Below are positions 52,204-61,708 of a stretch of DNA of 64,000 bases, piece by piece. The position numbers were made by a program, and so were the translations under genes. The notes beneath the pieces were generated by a model. The model did not search any database, was not told the origin of the DNA, and saw only the letters and a program-made list of their open reading frames with translations. This DNA is from Enterobacter sp. C2 (GTDB taxonomy: Bacteria; Pseudomonadota; Gammaproteobacteria; Enterobacterales; Enterobacteriaceae), in NCBI RefSeq assembly GCF_019880405.1, contig NZ_CP082269.1, forward strand, positions 2,914,001-2,978,000, read 5' to 3'. The number at the start of each line of letters is the position of its first letter. Position 1 is the stretch's first letter.

Positions 52204-53697
52204 TTACTCTTGTGAGAGAAAATTATCAAGGTAGGGAACCACACGAGTCACTGATGTTTGAAATACGCTGTTTTCAATCCAGTAGAGTGTGTTATCACCC
52301 GGGCGTAAATTAAAGGCGGTAATATAGGCATCTGCCGCCAGGCGGTTCTGCCCTTTCATTTCATAAACTTTGCCCAACAGCACATAGCTCATCCATGACA
52401 TCTCAAGTTCGATAGATCTATTAATCTTTTTATAAGCTTCATCAACGTTACCTTTACTCAGCAGATCGACGGTTTCAATTTGATAAAGAATGGCCATCTC
52501 ATTCATACCCGGCGCATCGCTTACTTTCGTTATCTCGCTATTGAGTACGGCAAGCTGCTTTTCATTCAACGGCTGCTGGGAGTGGCGTAAGACATCGACT
52601 AGTGCTTTTTCTGCTCTCGCATAGATAAACTCTGGGGACTGTTTTAATACCCCATCTAAAAGATCGCTGGCTTTACCTAAAGAATCAACGTCACCTTTCA
52701 TCAATAGCTGATGGGCCTGATAAAAGGTCACTAGCGATGAACTCTGCGCAGGTTGATACTGAGCAAGCATTGTCTGCAAACGTTCCGGCCACGGCTGGGT
52801 TAGCGCCTCCGACAGGCTGTTCATGAGATCGTTCTGAATCGATAGCTGGTTGTCGCTGGTCACGAAATAGCGTTTATCCAACATGGTTGAACCGTCCGCG
52901 TTATCCACCAGTTTAATTGACATAAAGCACTGCTGAGCGCGGTAGTGCCGCTGATTGACGAATTCGATGGTTAACGTTTTACCGGAGCTGCTGGGTTCGT
53001 CGATGTTGTAGTTCGTTTTGTCATGCACCATAAAGGTTGAAAAAGTGTTCAGCGTAGTGGTGATTAAGCTGCCCAGCCCTACCGCGTAGTCATGCTGCGC
53101 GCTGCGGTTGGTACAGCCGCTGCTATCGACTAAATGGATATCGATATCGCGTGGATTCAGGAGCAGACGCGTTTTGGTTATCGGTGGATGGGCATCAATC
53201 GTTGCCAGCGCAACCAGCGCTACGCACGAACCAAGTGCCAGCAGGAACAACCCCCAGACAATAAACGCATTTAGCCTGCTGCGGATCGTGGGTTTTGCAG
53301 GGAGCGGCTCGGCCAGGGCCTCCGGCATATCGGGTGCTGATAGAACAGCAGCCTCTGTCTCGTCTTCCTCTTCATCACGCCAGATGACCGGTACCGTTAG
53401 CTTGTAGCCTCGTTTAGGTACCGTAACGATATACTCTGGTGCATTAACATCGCCATCCTTTAGCGATTTACGCAGCTCGGAGATGCTCTGGGTGACGACG
53501 TGCCCAGTCACTACGCTGCGTGTCCAGACGTTATCAATCAGTTCATCTCGCGTCAGAACCTGCCCCGGATGACGAGCAAAGAAAACCAGAAGATCGATTA
53601 AGCGCGGCTCAAGGGTAAGCTGACGTCCCTGACGGCTAATTTGGTTAACGGAGGGTGTAACCAGCCATTCACCTACATACACAACGGGCTGTTGCAT
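52204..53697 (-). CDS. cadC: Lysine/pH-responsive transmembrane regulator CadC
   Basis: CadC, 498 residues, activates cadBA at low pH when lysine is present. Residues 1-105 are an OmpR-type winged-helix domain (LTLEPRLIDLLVFF, TVPKRGYKL), about 145-168 the single membrane helix, and the rest a periplasmic sensor. C195 and C257 should form the pH-responsive periplasmic disulfide known in E. coli. The cytoplasmic linker (about 107-143) is shorter than in E. coli. The start at 53697 (MQQPVVYVGEW) matches the family; the frame to 53781 does not. Confidence 0.95.
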   Translation of the reverse strand: MQQPVVYVGEWLVTPSVNQISRQGRQLTLEPRLIDLLVFFARHPGQVLTRDELIDNVWTRSVVTGHVVTQSISELRKSLKDGDVNAPEYIVTVPKRGYKLTVPVIWRDEEEDETEAAVLSAPDMPEALAEPLPAKPTIRSRLNAFIVWGLFLLALGSCVALVALATIDAHPPITKTRLLLNPRDIDIHLVDSSGCTNRSAQHDYAVGLGSLITTTLNTFSTFMVHDKTNYNIDEPSSSGKTLTIEFVNQRHYRAQQCFMSIKLVDNADGSTMLDKRYFVTSDNQLSIQNDLMNSLSEALTQPWPERLQTMLAQYQPAQSSSLVTFYQAHQLLMKGDVDSLGKASDLLDGVLKQSPEFIYARAEKALVDVLRHSQQPLNEKQLAVLNSEITKVSDAPGMNEMAILYQIETVDLLSKGNVDEAYKKINRSIELEMSWMSYVLLGKVYEMKGQNRLAADAYITAFNLRPGDNTLYWIENSVFQTSVTRVVPYLDNFLSQE

Positions 53698-53822
53698 ATA
53701 AAAATGCCCCAAAGCGGAATTGAAAAAGAGGGGCAGGAGTATACCATGATTCAAAGTACGATAGACGGCAGCTATCGCCACTGAAAATCAGCGCTACGGC
53801 GTTGCTCGCAATATTTAATAAA

Positions 53823-54110
53823 TTATCTTGATGATGAGGTACTGCTCGTGTGCAGGAGCCATGGTCCATGGAAATAGTCGATTGGTAGCATGAGCGTATC
53901 GCCAATCAAAGACAGTGGCATATCTAATGTCCACAGCGTGCCTTGCACAAAGTTATAGTCATGTTCGCTATCACCCTTAGCCACGGCGATATCCGTTTTC
54001 AGGCCTGGATACCATGTTTCGCCTTGTGCAAGACGGGTTCGTCCCATTATCGAACCACATCCGGAGAGCAGAAGGCAGCTTAGCAGGCTACAGGCGATCT
54101 TTTGTTTCAC
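53823..54110 (-). CDS. YceK/YidQ-family (DUF1375) lipoprotein
   Basis: A 95-residue lipoprotein with a lipobox LLSGC (C18) after a short signal sequence. The GSIMGRTR segment, YPG and LMLPIDYFHGPW resemble E. coli YceK and YidQ, whose function is unknown. The last residues are Ser/Thr-rich (SSTSSSR). It lies between cadC and aqpZ on the same strand, with separate spacing (125 and 76 bp). Confidence 0.85.
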   Translation of the reverse strand: MKQKIACSLLSCLLLSGCGSIMGRTRLAQGETWYPGLKTDIAVAKGDSEHDYNFVQGTLWTLDMPLSLIGDTLMLPIDYFHGPWLLHTSSTSSSR

Positions 54111-54134
54111 TCTTAATTGTCTCCCGAACGCTTA

Positions 54135-54149
54135 GGCTGGTAACCAGCC
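54135..54149 (-). terminator. Stem-loop downstream of aqpZ
   Basis: GGCTGG and CCAGCC form a perfect 6-bp stem around TAA, about 38 bp past the aqpZ stop. No T-run follows; a weak terminator or message-end structure. Confidence 0.35.
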
Positions 54150-54186
54150 GCCCCGCCTACAGAAGCAGCTCGGCTGGCTATTAACA

Positions 54187-54918
54187 TTACTCGTTTACCG
54201 TCTGCTCTTGCTGTATTGGCTGCTTCGTTTTTTCACTCAGCAACGTGCGATAGAGCAATCCGCCCAGCAGGCCACCTACCACCGGCATTACCCAGAACAT
54301 CCACAGCTGTTGCAGCGCCCATGTCCCCTGGAAGATCGCTACGGCGGTACTGCGTGCAGGATTAACGGAGGTGTTGGTCACTGGGATGCTGATAAGGTGG
54401 ATAAGCGTCAGGGCCAAACCGATCGCTAACGGAGCAAACCCGGCTGGCGCACGTTTGTCCGTCGCACCGTGAATGACAAACAGGAAAAAGGCGGTCAGGA
54501 CGATTTCAGCCAATGCGCAGGCGGCAAAACTGAAGCCGCCCGGCGAATGTTCGCCAAAGCCGTTAGAAGCAAAACCGCTAAGCGTCGCGTCAAAGCCGCT
54601 TTTACCGCTGGCAATGAGATAGAGCACCCCTGCCCCAGCAATACCGCCAATAACCTGCGCCACGATGTAGGGGATGACATTAGATGCAGAAAATCTGCCG
54701 CCGGCCCACAATCCCACCGTCACTGCCGGGTTAAAGTGCCCGCCGGAGATATGGCCTACTGCATAGGCCATAGTCAGTACGGTCAGGCCAAAGGCCAGCG
54801 CCACGCCGACAAATCCAATTCCCAAACCTGGAAAGGCTGCCGCTAATACAGCACTGCCGCAACCGCCAAACACCAGCCAAAATGTGCCAAAAAACTCAGC
54901 AGATAACATCTTAAACAT
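54187..54918 (-). CDS. aqpZ: Aquaporin Z
   Basis: AqpZ, 243 residues, is the inner-membrane water channel. The two NPA motifs are at 63-65 (GGHFNPAVT) and 186-188 (TSVNPARS), with R189 in the selectivity filter, and six membrane helices surround them. The C-terminal tail ([16 protein letters not shown]) is about a dozen residues longer than in E. coli. The start at 54918 ([13 protein letters not shown]) has GGAT upstream and fits the family; an in-frame ATG at 54933 is less likely. Confidence 0.96.
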   Translation of the reverse strand: MFKMLSAEFFGTFWLVFGGCGSAVLAAAFPGLGIGFVGVALAFGLTVLTMAYAVGHISGGHFNPAVTVGLWAGGRFSASNVIPYIVAQVIGGIAGAGVLYLIASGKSGFDATLSGFASNGFGEHSPGGFSFAACALAEIVLTAFFLFVIHGATDKRAPAGFAPLAIGLALTLIHLISIPVTNTSVNPARSTAVAIFQGTWALQQLWMFWVMPVVGGLLGGLLYRTLLSEKTKQPIQQEQTVNE

Positions 54919-55494
54919 AAACAGATCCATCAAAAAGTTAAATATATTCCTGCAAGGGCAGGCGTTAATAGCTCTATCAGTAATAACAAACTCAGTAGGG
55001 GTGCAGCCCGGTCACTGCTGCTTTATATCAAGAGGACATATTCCATCATTAAAAAAATTCAAAATAGACTGAGCGGAAACATTATTTCCGGCAAAGAATA
55101 TTCCTCTAATAAAAACTTATCAATCTGAAAAAATGCATTGACGCGTCATTAATTACTGCAACTCTCTCACAAACCCCGTCACGACTGGCTTTTTACATTT
55201 ATAGAAAACAATACTTATCCCAAATAAAATTAATCATCCACGCAATATATTCACCGGAGATATTTAATATCTCAATCTATCTACCAATCGATATAAGTTA
55301 CCGAACCTACTATTATTTTCATTCGGTTACCGTTAGTAAAACAAATCTGCGTGGCCGATCGATATTAAATACGTATGCTGTATTGCGTCGGAAGAGAGCT
55401 ATTAGGCTCTTTTTTCCGATGCGTTATTACAGCAGAGAGTGGCGACAGGATGTGCTCGCCCAACTGCTTTCATCTTGCTTGTTGGATTAAAAAT
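54919..55494. other. aqpZ to Spy-like intergenic region (576 bp)
   Basis: This divergent spacer is A+T-rich and long. It holds the promoters of aqpZ and the Spy-like gene. A hairpin with a T-run sits at 55392-55415; otherwise I see no convincing coding frame, RNA gene or operator. Confidence 0.5.
55392..55415 (+). terminator. Hairpin with T-run in the leader of the Spy-like gene
   Basis: AAGAGAGC and GCTCTTTT (55392-55399 and 55406-55413) form a stem with one G-T pair and a 6-base loop, followed by more T. It lies about 80 bp before the start codon, so it could end a short RNA or attenuate the downstream gene. Confidence 0.5.
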
Positions 55495-55905
55495 ATGAAC
55501 AAAATTTTGCGTTCCGCTTTACTGGTGTCTGCCCTGGCGCTCTCTTCAGGCGCGGCTTTGGCAGCAAATGTCTCTACGGCACCGGCCCCGTCTCAGGATC
55601 CTATTGTGCAGCACCTGAAGCTGAGCCAGGATCAGGTAACGAAAATTCAGCAGTTGCACCAGCAGCTCAAAACCAATATTCAACAAATTAAAATCACCGG
55701 CGCGAAAGATGGCGCGATCATCGATATGATCCGTTCCGGCAAATGGAGTGATGACACGGTAAAAACGCAGCTCACCGCGTTCGGCAATGCCGAGCAGCAG
55801 GCGCGTTACTACAAGGTGAAGTACTACTTCGATCTTAACCAGATCCTGACTCCCGCACAGCGTCAGCAGGTACAGGACGATCTGGCTAAAGCCGCAATGG
55901 AATAA
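55495..55905 (+). CDS. Spy/CpxP-family periplasmic protein
   Basis: A 136-residue periplasmic protein. The signal peptide is about 23 residues (MNKILRSALLVSALALSSGA, then ALA). The mature part is helical and Gln-rich, with two LTxxQ-like motifs: LSQDQ at 43-47 and LTPAQ at 118-122, the signature of Spy, CpxP and ZraP. Such proteins act as periplasmic chaperones or stress sensors; which role this one has is unknown. The start at 55495 is set by the signal peptide; the longer frame from 55375 crosses the leader hairpin. Confidence 0.85.
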   Translation: MNKILRSALLVSALALSSGAALAANVSTAPAPSQDPIVQHLKLSQDQVTKIQQLHQQLKTNIQQIKITGAKDGAIIDMIRSGKWSDDTVKTQLTAFGNAEQQARYYKVKYYFDLNQILTPAQRQQVQDDLAKAAME

Positions 55906-56318
55906 TCTCTTCGCCCGCCCTTCCCCCGGCGGGCTTTTTACCCTGTCAGTAAACGCTTAAAAAGCGATCTTGCGCACACTTTTTCGTCAAATATCCTTTA
56001 TGAATCAAGCGTAAAAAAGCCATTCGCCTGCGTATTATTTGCGTCGCTGAAAGGCAAATGATTGCACCAGGAAATAAAAGTGTCGCCGTTCCACGACACA
56101 CCTAAGTATCTAAAAATATGTAGAAAAAACCCTCTTGCACCCCGTAATAATTAAGCGTACATTAGCGCCGTCTGGCGTGAGGTACGCCCGAAATTCTGGG
56201 GTGATGCTGTCCTCCGAAGCGAGAAAATTCTTAATTTGGCTTTGGTACAGTTTCAGCTCTCTATAATCAGTCCTGATGTTCATTAATGCGTACCCTGGCG
56301 TATGCGGAGTGATGAAAC
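55906..56318. other. Spy-like to ypdK intergenic region (413 bp)
   Basis: After the terminator at 55913-55940 this spacer carries an inverted repeat (GTGTCG at 56080, CGACAC at 56094) and the upstream region of ypdK. I see no coding frame. In E. coli lpxP lies just before ypdK; it is absent here. Confidence 0.5.
55913..55940 (+). terminator. Terminator after the Spy-like gene
   Basis: GCCCGCC (55913-55919) and GGCGGGC (55928-55934) form a 7-bp stem followed by TTTTT. It begins 8 bp past the stop codon. Confidence 0.93.
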
Positions 56319-56390
56319 GTGAAATATTTTTTTATGGGCATTTCAGTGATGGTCATTGTTTGGGCCGGCACCTTCGCCCTGATGATCTGA
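56319..56390 (+). CDS. ypdK: Small membrane protein YpdK (23 residues)
   Basis: The frame GTG (56319) to TGA (56388-56390) encodes 23 residues beginning MKYFFMGISV and ending TFALMI, almost identical to E. coli YpdK, a verified single-helix inner-membrane protein. GGAG lies upstream. It is followed by a terminator and converges on alaC, as in E. coli. Its function is unknown. Confidence 0.92.
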   Translation: MKYFFMGISVMVIVWAGTFALMI

Positions 56391-56403
56391 GCAGCTATCA
56401 CGC

Positions 56404-56436
56404 ATAAAAAAACAGGAGCCATTTGGCTCCTGTTTC
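56404..56436. terminator. Bidirectional terminator between ypdK and alaC
   Basis: AAACAGGAGCC (56410-56420) and GGCTCCTGTTT (56425-56435) form a perfect 11-bp stem with the loop ATTT, with A and T runs on the outer sides. Confidence 0.93.
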
Positions 56437-56464
56437 TCTTCTATCGCCCGAGTCTGGTACGACG

Positions 56465-57703
56465 CTACTCGCTCTCTTCCGCAGAGGCTTTTGACGTAAC
56501 GGGAAGCAGGCCATCGGCGCGGAACATCGCTTTGATTCCGCGCACCGCCTGACGAATGCGGTCCCGGTTCTCAATCAGCGCAAAACGCACGTGGGTATCG
56601 CCATATTCACCAAATCCAACCCCTGGCGACACGCACACTTTAGCGTCGTTGAGCAGCTTCTTAGCGAACTCCAGCGAGCCCATATTAGCGTAGGCATCCG
56701 GGATCTTTGCCCATACATACATAGAGGCTTTGGGCATCTCTACCATCCACCCCGCCTCGTGCAGGCCTTTAACCAGCACATCGCGACGGCGCTTGTACTG
56801 GTCGGCAATATCACGCACGCACTGTTGATCGCCTTCAAGGGCTGCAATGGCCGCCACCTGTAGCGGCGTAAAGGTTCCGTAGTCGTGGTAGCTTTTAATT
56901 CGTGCCAGCGCGTTCACGAGCTCGGCATTGCCGACCATAAAGCCGATCCGCCAGCCTGCCATATTGTAACTTTTTGACAGGGTAAAGAACTCTACCGCTA
57001 CGTCGCGCGCGCCGGGCACCTGCATGATAGACGGCGCTTTCCAGCCATCGTAAACGATGTCGGCATAGGCGAGATCGTGTACCACCAGCACGTCATAGCG
57101 TTTTGCCAGGGCAACCACCTTCTCAAAGAACTCCAGCTCTACGCACTGCGCCGTTGGGTTAGACGGGAAGCCAAGGATCATCATTTTTGGCTTCGGATAG
57201 CTCTCGCGAATAGCGCGCTCCAGCTCGTTAAAGAAGTCAACGCCCTCGACCAGCGGCACGGAGCGGACCTGGGCCCCGGCAATCACCGCGCCATAGATAT
57301 GGATCGGATAGCTGGGATTCGGCACCAGCACGGTGTCGCCGTGATCCAGCGTGGCCAGCATCAGGTGCGCCAGCCCCTCTTTTGAACCAATGGTCACGAT
57401 GGCTTCGCTTTCCGGATCGATCTCAACCTGGTAGCGCTCCTGGTACCAGCGGGAGATGGCCCGCCGCAGGCGTGGAATACCGCGTGACGTTGAGTAGCCG
57501 TGGGTATCCGGGCGCTGGGCCACGGTGCAGAGCTTTTCAACGATGTGCGGCGGAGTAGCACCGTCAGGATTACCCATGCTGAAGTCAATAATATCTTCGC
57601 CGCGCCGACGCGCAGCCATCTTCAGTTCAGCAGTGATGTTAAAAACGTAAGGGGGGAGACGATCGATACGCGTAAAGCGGCGTTTAGGACTGAATTCAGC
57701 CAT
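56465..57703 (-). CDS. alaC: Glutamate--pyruvate (alanine) aminotransferase AlaC
   Basis: AlaC, 412 residues, makes alanine from pyruvate and glutamate. It is a PLP fold-type I aminotransferase: [11 protein letters not shown] near residue 41, [10 protein letters not shown], and the PLP-binding lysine in [12 protein letters not shown]. The start at 57703 ([17 protein letters not shown]) has GAGGAA upstream and equals the E. coli length. It is divergent from ypdA over 391 bp. The nearby pyruvate sensor YpdAB suggests a shared theme of pyruvate use, but no regulatory link is shown. Confidence 0.97.
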   Translation of the reverse strand: MAEFSPKRRFTRIDRLPPYVFNITAELKMAARRRGEDIIDFSMGNPDGATPPHIVEKLCTVAQRPDTHGYSTSRGIPRLRRAISRWYQERYQVEIDPESEAIVTIGSKEGLAHLMLATLDHGDTVLVPNPSYPIHIYGAVIAGAQVRSVPLVEGVDFFNELERAIRESYPKPKMMILGFPSNPTAQCVELEFFEKVVALAKRYDVLVVHDLAYADIVYDGWKAPSIMQVPGARDVAVEFFTLSKSYNMAGWRIGFMVGNAELVNALARIKSYHDYGTFTPLQVAAIAALEGDQQCVRDIADQYKRRRDVLVKGLHEAGWMVEMPKASMYVWAKIPDAYANMGSLEFAKKLLNDAKVCVSPGVGFGEYGDTHVRFALIENRDRIRQAVRGIKAMFRADGLLPVTSKASAEESE

Positions 57704-58094
57704 AGATTCCTCGGATAACGTGAGCGCCCGGACCGTCCGAGCGACGTTGCCACCTGTCGTAGTGGCATGACATTGAAAATAGCCTGAAAAATTTCCTGCT
57801 GTCGAGAAAAAAAGCAAAAATTGTTTGGCGAAGAAAAAGCGGAACCGCTGGCTGAACAAAAAATGGCGCCGCGGTTAATTTAAACATTAGATACTGTATC
57901 ATTTAACATGATGATATCAATGAAGTTACCGTAACATAACTCCGCGCAACTGGGTTTGCCAGCCAGTCGCCTGCCTCTATTAATCCCCTTTTCTATTAAG
58001 GGTTTTTCCCTATTTACCCTTTAGGGAAGTTAACTGGTCTTCTGTCGCTAATTTTTTTATCATCACTTTTTCATGTCATTCACAAGAGCTACCC
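57704..58094. other. alaC-ypdA intergenic region (391 bp)
   Basis: The divergent spacer holds both promoters. It contains CCCTT/AAGGG (57986-57990 and 57998-58002) followed by TTTTT, and TTCCCT/AGGGAA (58006-58011 and 58023-58028), which could form weak hairpins in the ypdA leader. No coding frame is seen. Confidence 0.45.
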
Positions 58095-59792
58095 GTGCAC
58101 GAAATTTTCACTATGCTGCTGGCGGTTTTCGATCGTGCGGCGTTAATGCTTATTTGCCTCTTCTTTCTTATTCGCATCCGCCTGTTCCGCGAGCTGCTGC
58201 ATAAAACGGCCCACTCCCCTAAAGAGCTGCTGGCCGTGACCGCTATCTTCTCGATGTTTGCCCTGTTTAGCACCTGGTCAGGTGTGCAGGTCGAGGGCTC
58301 GCTGGTTAACGTGCGGATTATTGCGGTGATGTCGGGTGGGATCCTGTTCGGGCCCTGGGTCGGCATTATTACCGGGATGATTGCCGGTACCCATCGCTAT
58401 CTGATCGATATCGGCGGCGTTACCGCCGTCCCCTGCTTTATTACCAGCATCGTGGCGGGCATTCTCTCGGGTTGGATCAACGTCAAAACGCCGAAGGCGC
58501 AGCGCTGGCGGGTAGGAATAATCGCGGGCATGCTGTGCGAAACCCTGACGATGATTTTGGTCGTTCTCTGGGCACCCACCACCGCGCTGGGGCTGGATAT
58601 CGTGTCGAAAATCGGCGTGCCAATGATTTTAGGCACGGTGTGCATCGGTTTTATTGTGCTGCTGGTGCAGAGCGTTGAGGGTGAGAAGGAGGCCAGCGCG
58701 GCACGTCAGGCGAAGCTGGCCCTCGATATCGCCAATAAAACGCTGCCCCTGTTCCGCCACGTCAACAGCGAGTCGCTGCGCCAGGTATGCGACATTATCC
58801 GCCGCGATATTCACGCCGATGCGGTTGCCATCACCAACATCGATCACGTCCTTGCCTACGTTGGCGTCGGTGAAAACAACTACCGCTATAGCGATGATAT
58901 TATCAGCCCCACAACCCGCCGGGCGATCGACAACGGCGAAATCGTCATTAAAAACAATGACGAGGCGCACCGCACGCCGGAGATCCACTCTATGCTGGTG
59001 ATCCCTCTATGGGAGAAAGGGGTGGTCACCGGCACGCTCAAGATCTACTACTGCCACGCCCACCAGATCACCTCGTCCCTACAGGAGATGGCGGTGGGCC
59101 TGTCACAGATCATCTCCACCCAGCTAGAGGTCTCCCGCGCCGAACAGCTGCGGGAGATGGCCAATAAAGCAGAGCTACGGGCGCTACAGAGCAAGATCAA
59201 CCCGCACTTCCTGTTTAACGCGCTGAACGCCATCTCCTCGTCGATTCGCATGAATCCGGATACTGCCCGGCAGCTGATCATCAACCTGTCGCGCTACCTG
59301 CGCTATAACATCGAGCTGAATGACGACGAGCAGATCGACATTAAAAAAGAGCTGTACCAAATTAAAGATTACATTGCCATTGAGCAGGCGCGTTTCGGCG
59401 ACAAGCTGACGGTGATTTATGATATTGATGAAGAGGTCACCTGCGTGATCCCCAGCCTGCTGATCCAGCCGCTGGTTGAGAACGCTATCGTCCACGGGAT
59501 CCAGCCGTGTAAAGGCAAAGGTGTGGTGAACATCAGCGTGGAAGAGTGTGGCAACCGGGTGCGCATTGCCGTACGCGACACCGGCCACGGTATCGATCCC
59601 AAAGTGATTGAGCGCGTTGAAGCCAATGAGATGCCCGGAAATAAAATCGGCCTGCTGAATGTGCATCATCGCGTAAAGCTGCTCTACGGTGAAGGTCTGC
59701 ACATTCGCCGCCTTGAGCCGGGGACGGAGATTGCCTTTTACGTGCCGCATCAGCATACCCCGGTTCCCGGACCGGTTACGCTGCTGCGTTAA
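58095..59792 (+). CDS. ypdA: Pyruvate-sensing histidine kinase YpdA (PyrS; LytS type)
   Basis: YpdA, 565 residues, has an N-terminal 5TM-LYT membrane domain (about 1-195), a GAF domain (about 225-345) and a LytS-type kinase domain with the phospho-accepting H371 in [12 protein letters not shown] and an ATP-binding DTGHGID. In E. coli it senses extracellular pyruvate and phosphorylates YpdB, which induces the transporter gene yhjX. The start is GTG at 58095 with AAGAG upstream. ypdB follows after 14 bp. Confidence 0.96.
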   Translation: MHEIFTMLLAVFDRAALMLICLFFLIRIRLFRELLHKTAHSPKELLAVTAIFSMFALFSTWSGVQVEGSLVNVRIIAVMSGGILFGPWVGIITGMIAGTHRYLIDIGGVTAVPCFITSIVAGILSGWINVKTPKAQRWRVGIIAGMLCETLTMILVVLWAPTTALGLDIVSKIGVPMILGTVCIGFIVLLVQSVEGEKEASAARQAKLALDIANKTLPLFRHVNSESLRQVCDIIRRDIHADAVAITNIDHVLAYVGVGENNYRYSDDIISPTTRRAIDNGEIVIKNNDEAHRTPEIHSMLVIPLWEKGVVTGTLKIYYCHAHQITSSLQEMAVGLSQIISTQLEVSRAEQLREMANKAELRALQSKINPHFLFNALNAISSSIRMNPDTARQLIINLSRYLRYNIELNDDEQIDIKKELYQIKDYIAIEQARFGDKLTVIYDIDEEVTCVIPSLLIQPLVENAIVHGIQPCKGKGVVNISVEECGNRVRIAVRDTGHGIDPKVIERVEANEMPGNKIGLLNVHHRVKLLYGEGLHIRRLEPGTEIAFYVPHQHTPVPGPVTLLR

Positions 59793-59806
59793 ACAGGAGA
59801 GTGACA

Positions 59807-60538
59807 GTGAAAGTTATCATCGTTGAAGATGAGATCCTCGCCCAGCAGGAGCTGAGCTGGCTTATCAAAGCGCACAGCCAGATGGAGATTGTCGCCACCT
59901 TTGATGACGGTCTGGACGTGCTGAAGTACCTTCAGCACAACAAGGTGGATGCCCTGTTTCTCGATATCAATATTCCGTCTCTGGACGGCGTGCTGCTGGC
60001 GCAGAACATCAGCCAGTTCGCGCATAAGCCTTTTATTGTGTTTATTACCGCTTGGAAAGAGCATGCGGTCGAGGCGTTTGAGCTGGAAGCATTTGACTAC
60101 ATTCTGAAGCCCTATCAGGAGTCGCGGATCATCACCATGCTGCAAAAGCTGGAGGCGGCCTGGCAACAGCAATCCGGCACCAGCGGCGGCACGGTCGCCA
60201 CCCGCGAAAACGATACCATCAATCTTGTTAAGGACGAGCGTATTATCGTGACCAGCATTCACGATATCTACTATGCCGAAGCCCATGAGAAGATGACGTT
60301 TGTCTACACCCGACGTGAATCTTACGTTATGCCGATGAATATCACCGAATTTTGCAGCAAGCTGCCAGCGGCGCACTTCTTCCGCTGTCATCGCTCTTAC
60401 TGCGTCAACCTGAACAAGATCCGCGAGATCGAACCCTGGTTTAACAACACCTATATTCTGCGGCTGAGGGATCTCGACTTTCAGGTTCCCGTCAGCCGCA
60501 GCAAGGTTAAAGAGTTCAGGCAGCTAATGCACCTCTGA
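59807..60538 (+). CDS. ypdB: Response regulator YpdB (PyrR; LytTR type)
   Basis: YpdB, 243 residues, joins a receiver domain (D53 in LFLDINIP; acidic pair in VEDE) with a C-terminal LytTR DNA-binding domain (FFRCHRSYCVNLNKI). It is the partner of YpdA. Of two in-frame GTGs, 59807 is preferred because AGGAGA lies six bases before it; the one at 59801 directly abuts that site. Its stop touches the glk stop with no gap. Confidence 0.96.
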   Translation: MKVIIVEDEILAQQELSWLIKAHSQMEIVATFDDGLDVLKYLQHNKVDALFLDINIPSLDGVLLAQNISQFAHKPFIVFITAWKEHAVEAFELEAFDYILKPYQESRIITMLQKLEAAWQQQSGTSGGTVATRENDTINLVKDERIIVTSIHDIYYAEAHEKMTFVYTRRESYVMPMNITEFCSKLPAAHFFRCHRSYCVNLNKIREIEPWFNNTYILRLRDLDFQVPVSRSKVKEFRQLMHL

Positions 60539-60545
60539 TCAGAGG
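60532..60545. repeat. Perfect 14-bp palindrome at the ypdB/glk stop junction
   Basis: CCTCTGATCAGAGG is a perfect palindrome whose centre is the boundary of the two stop codons (TGA|TCA). It has no loop as a simple hairpin and no T-run, so it is not a typical terminator. Confidence 0.7.
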
Positions 60546-61504
60546 ATGTAGCCCAGGGTCTGGCGCATATGCGCCCCTGCGCCCAGCAGGCCTGGGTTGT
60601 CATGCACGATCAGGTACACCGGAATGTCCTGCACATAGGCTTTAAAGCGCCCTTTATCCTCAAAGCCGCCGCGGAAACCGGACGCCTTAAAGAAGTCGAG
60701 GAAGCGCGGCACGATACCGCCCGCAATATAGACCCCGCCGAAGGTGCCCAGTGTCAGCGCCAGGTTGCCACCAAAGCGGCCCATCACCACGCAGAACAGC
60801 GACAGCGCCCGGCGGCAGTCGGTACAGCTGTCCGCTAATGCACGCTCGGTCACATCTTTCGGTTGGAGGTTTTCCGGCAGGCGGCCATCCGATTTCACAA
60901 TCGCCCGGTAAAGATTAACCAGCCCAGGGCCTGACAGCACGCGCTCGGCAGAGACATGCCCCACTTCAGCACGCAGCTCCTCCAGGATAATGGCCTCCTC
61001 TTCGCTGTTTGGCGCGAAGTCAACGTGGCCGCCCTCACCCGGCAGGCTCACCCAGCGCTTATCGACATGCACAAGATGCGCAACGCCAAGGCCGGTACCG
61101 GCCCCGTAGACGGCAATCGGTTTACCTTCGACCGGCTCTCCGCCGCCAAACTGGGTCAGATGCTCTCTGTCCAGCATAGGGATCGCCATCGATACGGCGG
61201 TAAAGTCGTTGATGATCTCCAGGTGAGCAAAGCCGAGGTTCTGCTTCATCTCGGCGATGGAGAAAGCCCAGGTGTGGTTCGTCATGGCGACCCAGTCGCC
61301 GGTAATCGGGCAGGCGATGGCAATGGAGCCATCTTCAACACTGACGTTGTGTTCAGCAAGGTAGACGCGAACCACGGCTTCAAGGCTTGGATAATCCAGC
61401 CCGGAATAGGTCTTAGCCTGGGAAATTTCGCCGTTGGCGACATCGCATAGCGCTAAACGCGCATTGGTGCCGCCTACGTCTCCTACTAAAGCATACTTTG
61501 TCAT
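60539..61504 (-). CDS. glk: Glucokinase Glk
   Basis: Glk, 321 residues, phosphorylates intracellular glucose with ATP. The phosphate-binding start is [12 protein letters not shown] (8-19), the substrate region is [11 protein letters not shown] with the catalytic Asp near 100, and [12 protein letters not shown] follows. It is convergent with ypdB; both stop codons lie side by side within a 14-bp palindrome (60532-60545). Confidence 0.97.
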   Translation of the reverse strand: MTKYALVGDVGGTNARLALCDVANGEISQAKTYSGLDYPSLEAVVRVYLAEHNVSVEDGSIAIACPITGDWVAMTNHTWAFSIAEMKQNLGFAHLEIINDFTAVSMAIPMLDREHLTQFGGGEPVEGKPIAVYGAGTGLGVAHLVHVDKRWVSLPGEGGHVDFAPNSEEEAIILEELRAEVGHVSAERVLSGPGLVNLYRAIVKSDGRLPENLQPKDVTERALADSCTDCRRALSLFCVVMGRFGGNLALTLGTFGGVYIAGGIVPRFLDFFKASGFRGGFEDKGRFKAYVQDIPVYLIVHDNPGLLGAGAHMRQTLGYIL

Positions 61505-61708
61505 TCTTTTACGGCTCCGCTAAAGTCAGAATAAATCTTTGGCACACTGTAAATTCAAGGCGCTGTAACAACAACGACCATAGCACGAGTGCTGAGGGAT
61601 TATAGAGCTTCATCACAGAATAACTTTACTCTTTCCGCATCATTTGTGTCGACGCCGCCAGGCGAGCCGTGCAATGGTGCACCGAAGTGAAAGTAGAAGG
61701 AAATCATC

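Noticed and set aside
42075-56318. The tRNA-linked segment as a prophage or integrative element
   Set aside because: No integrase, recombinase, structural phage gene, transposase or second copy of the tRNA end was seen in the window.
57892-57910. LexA-like sequence starting TACTGT in the alaC-ypdA spacer
   Set aside because: Only the left half matches; the right half needed for a LexA palindrome is absent.
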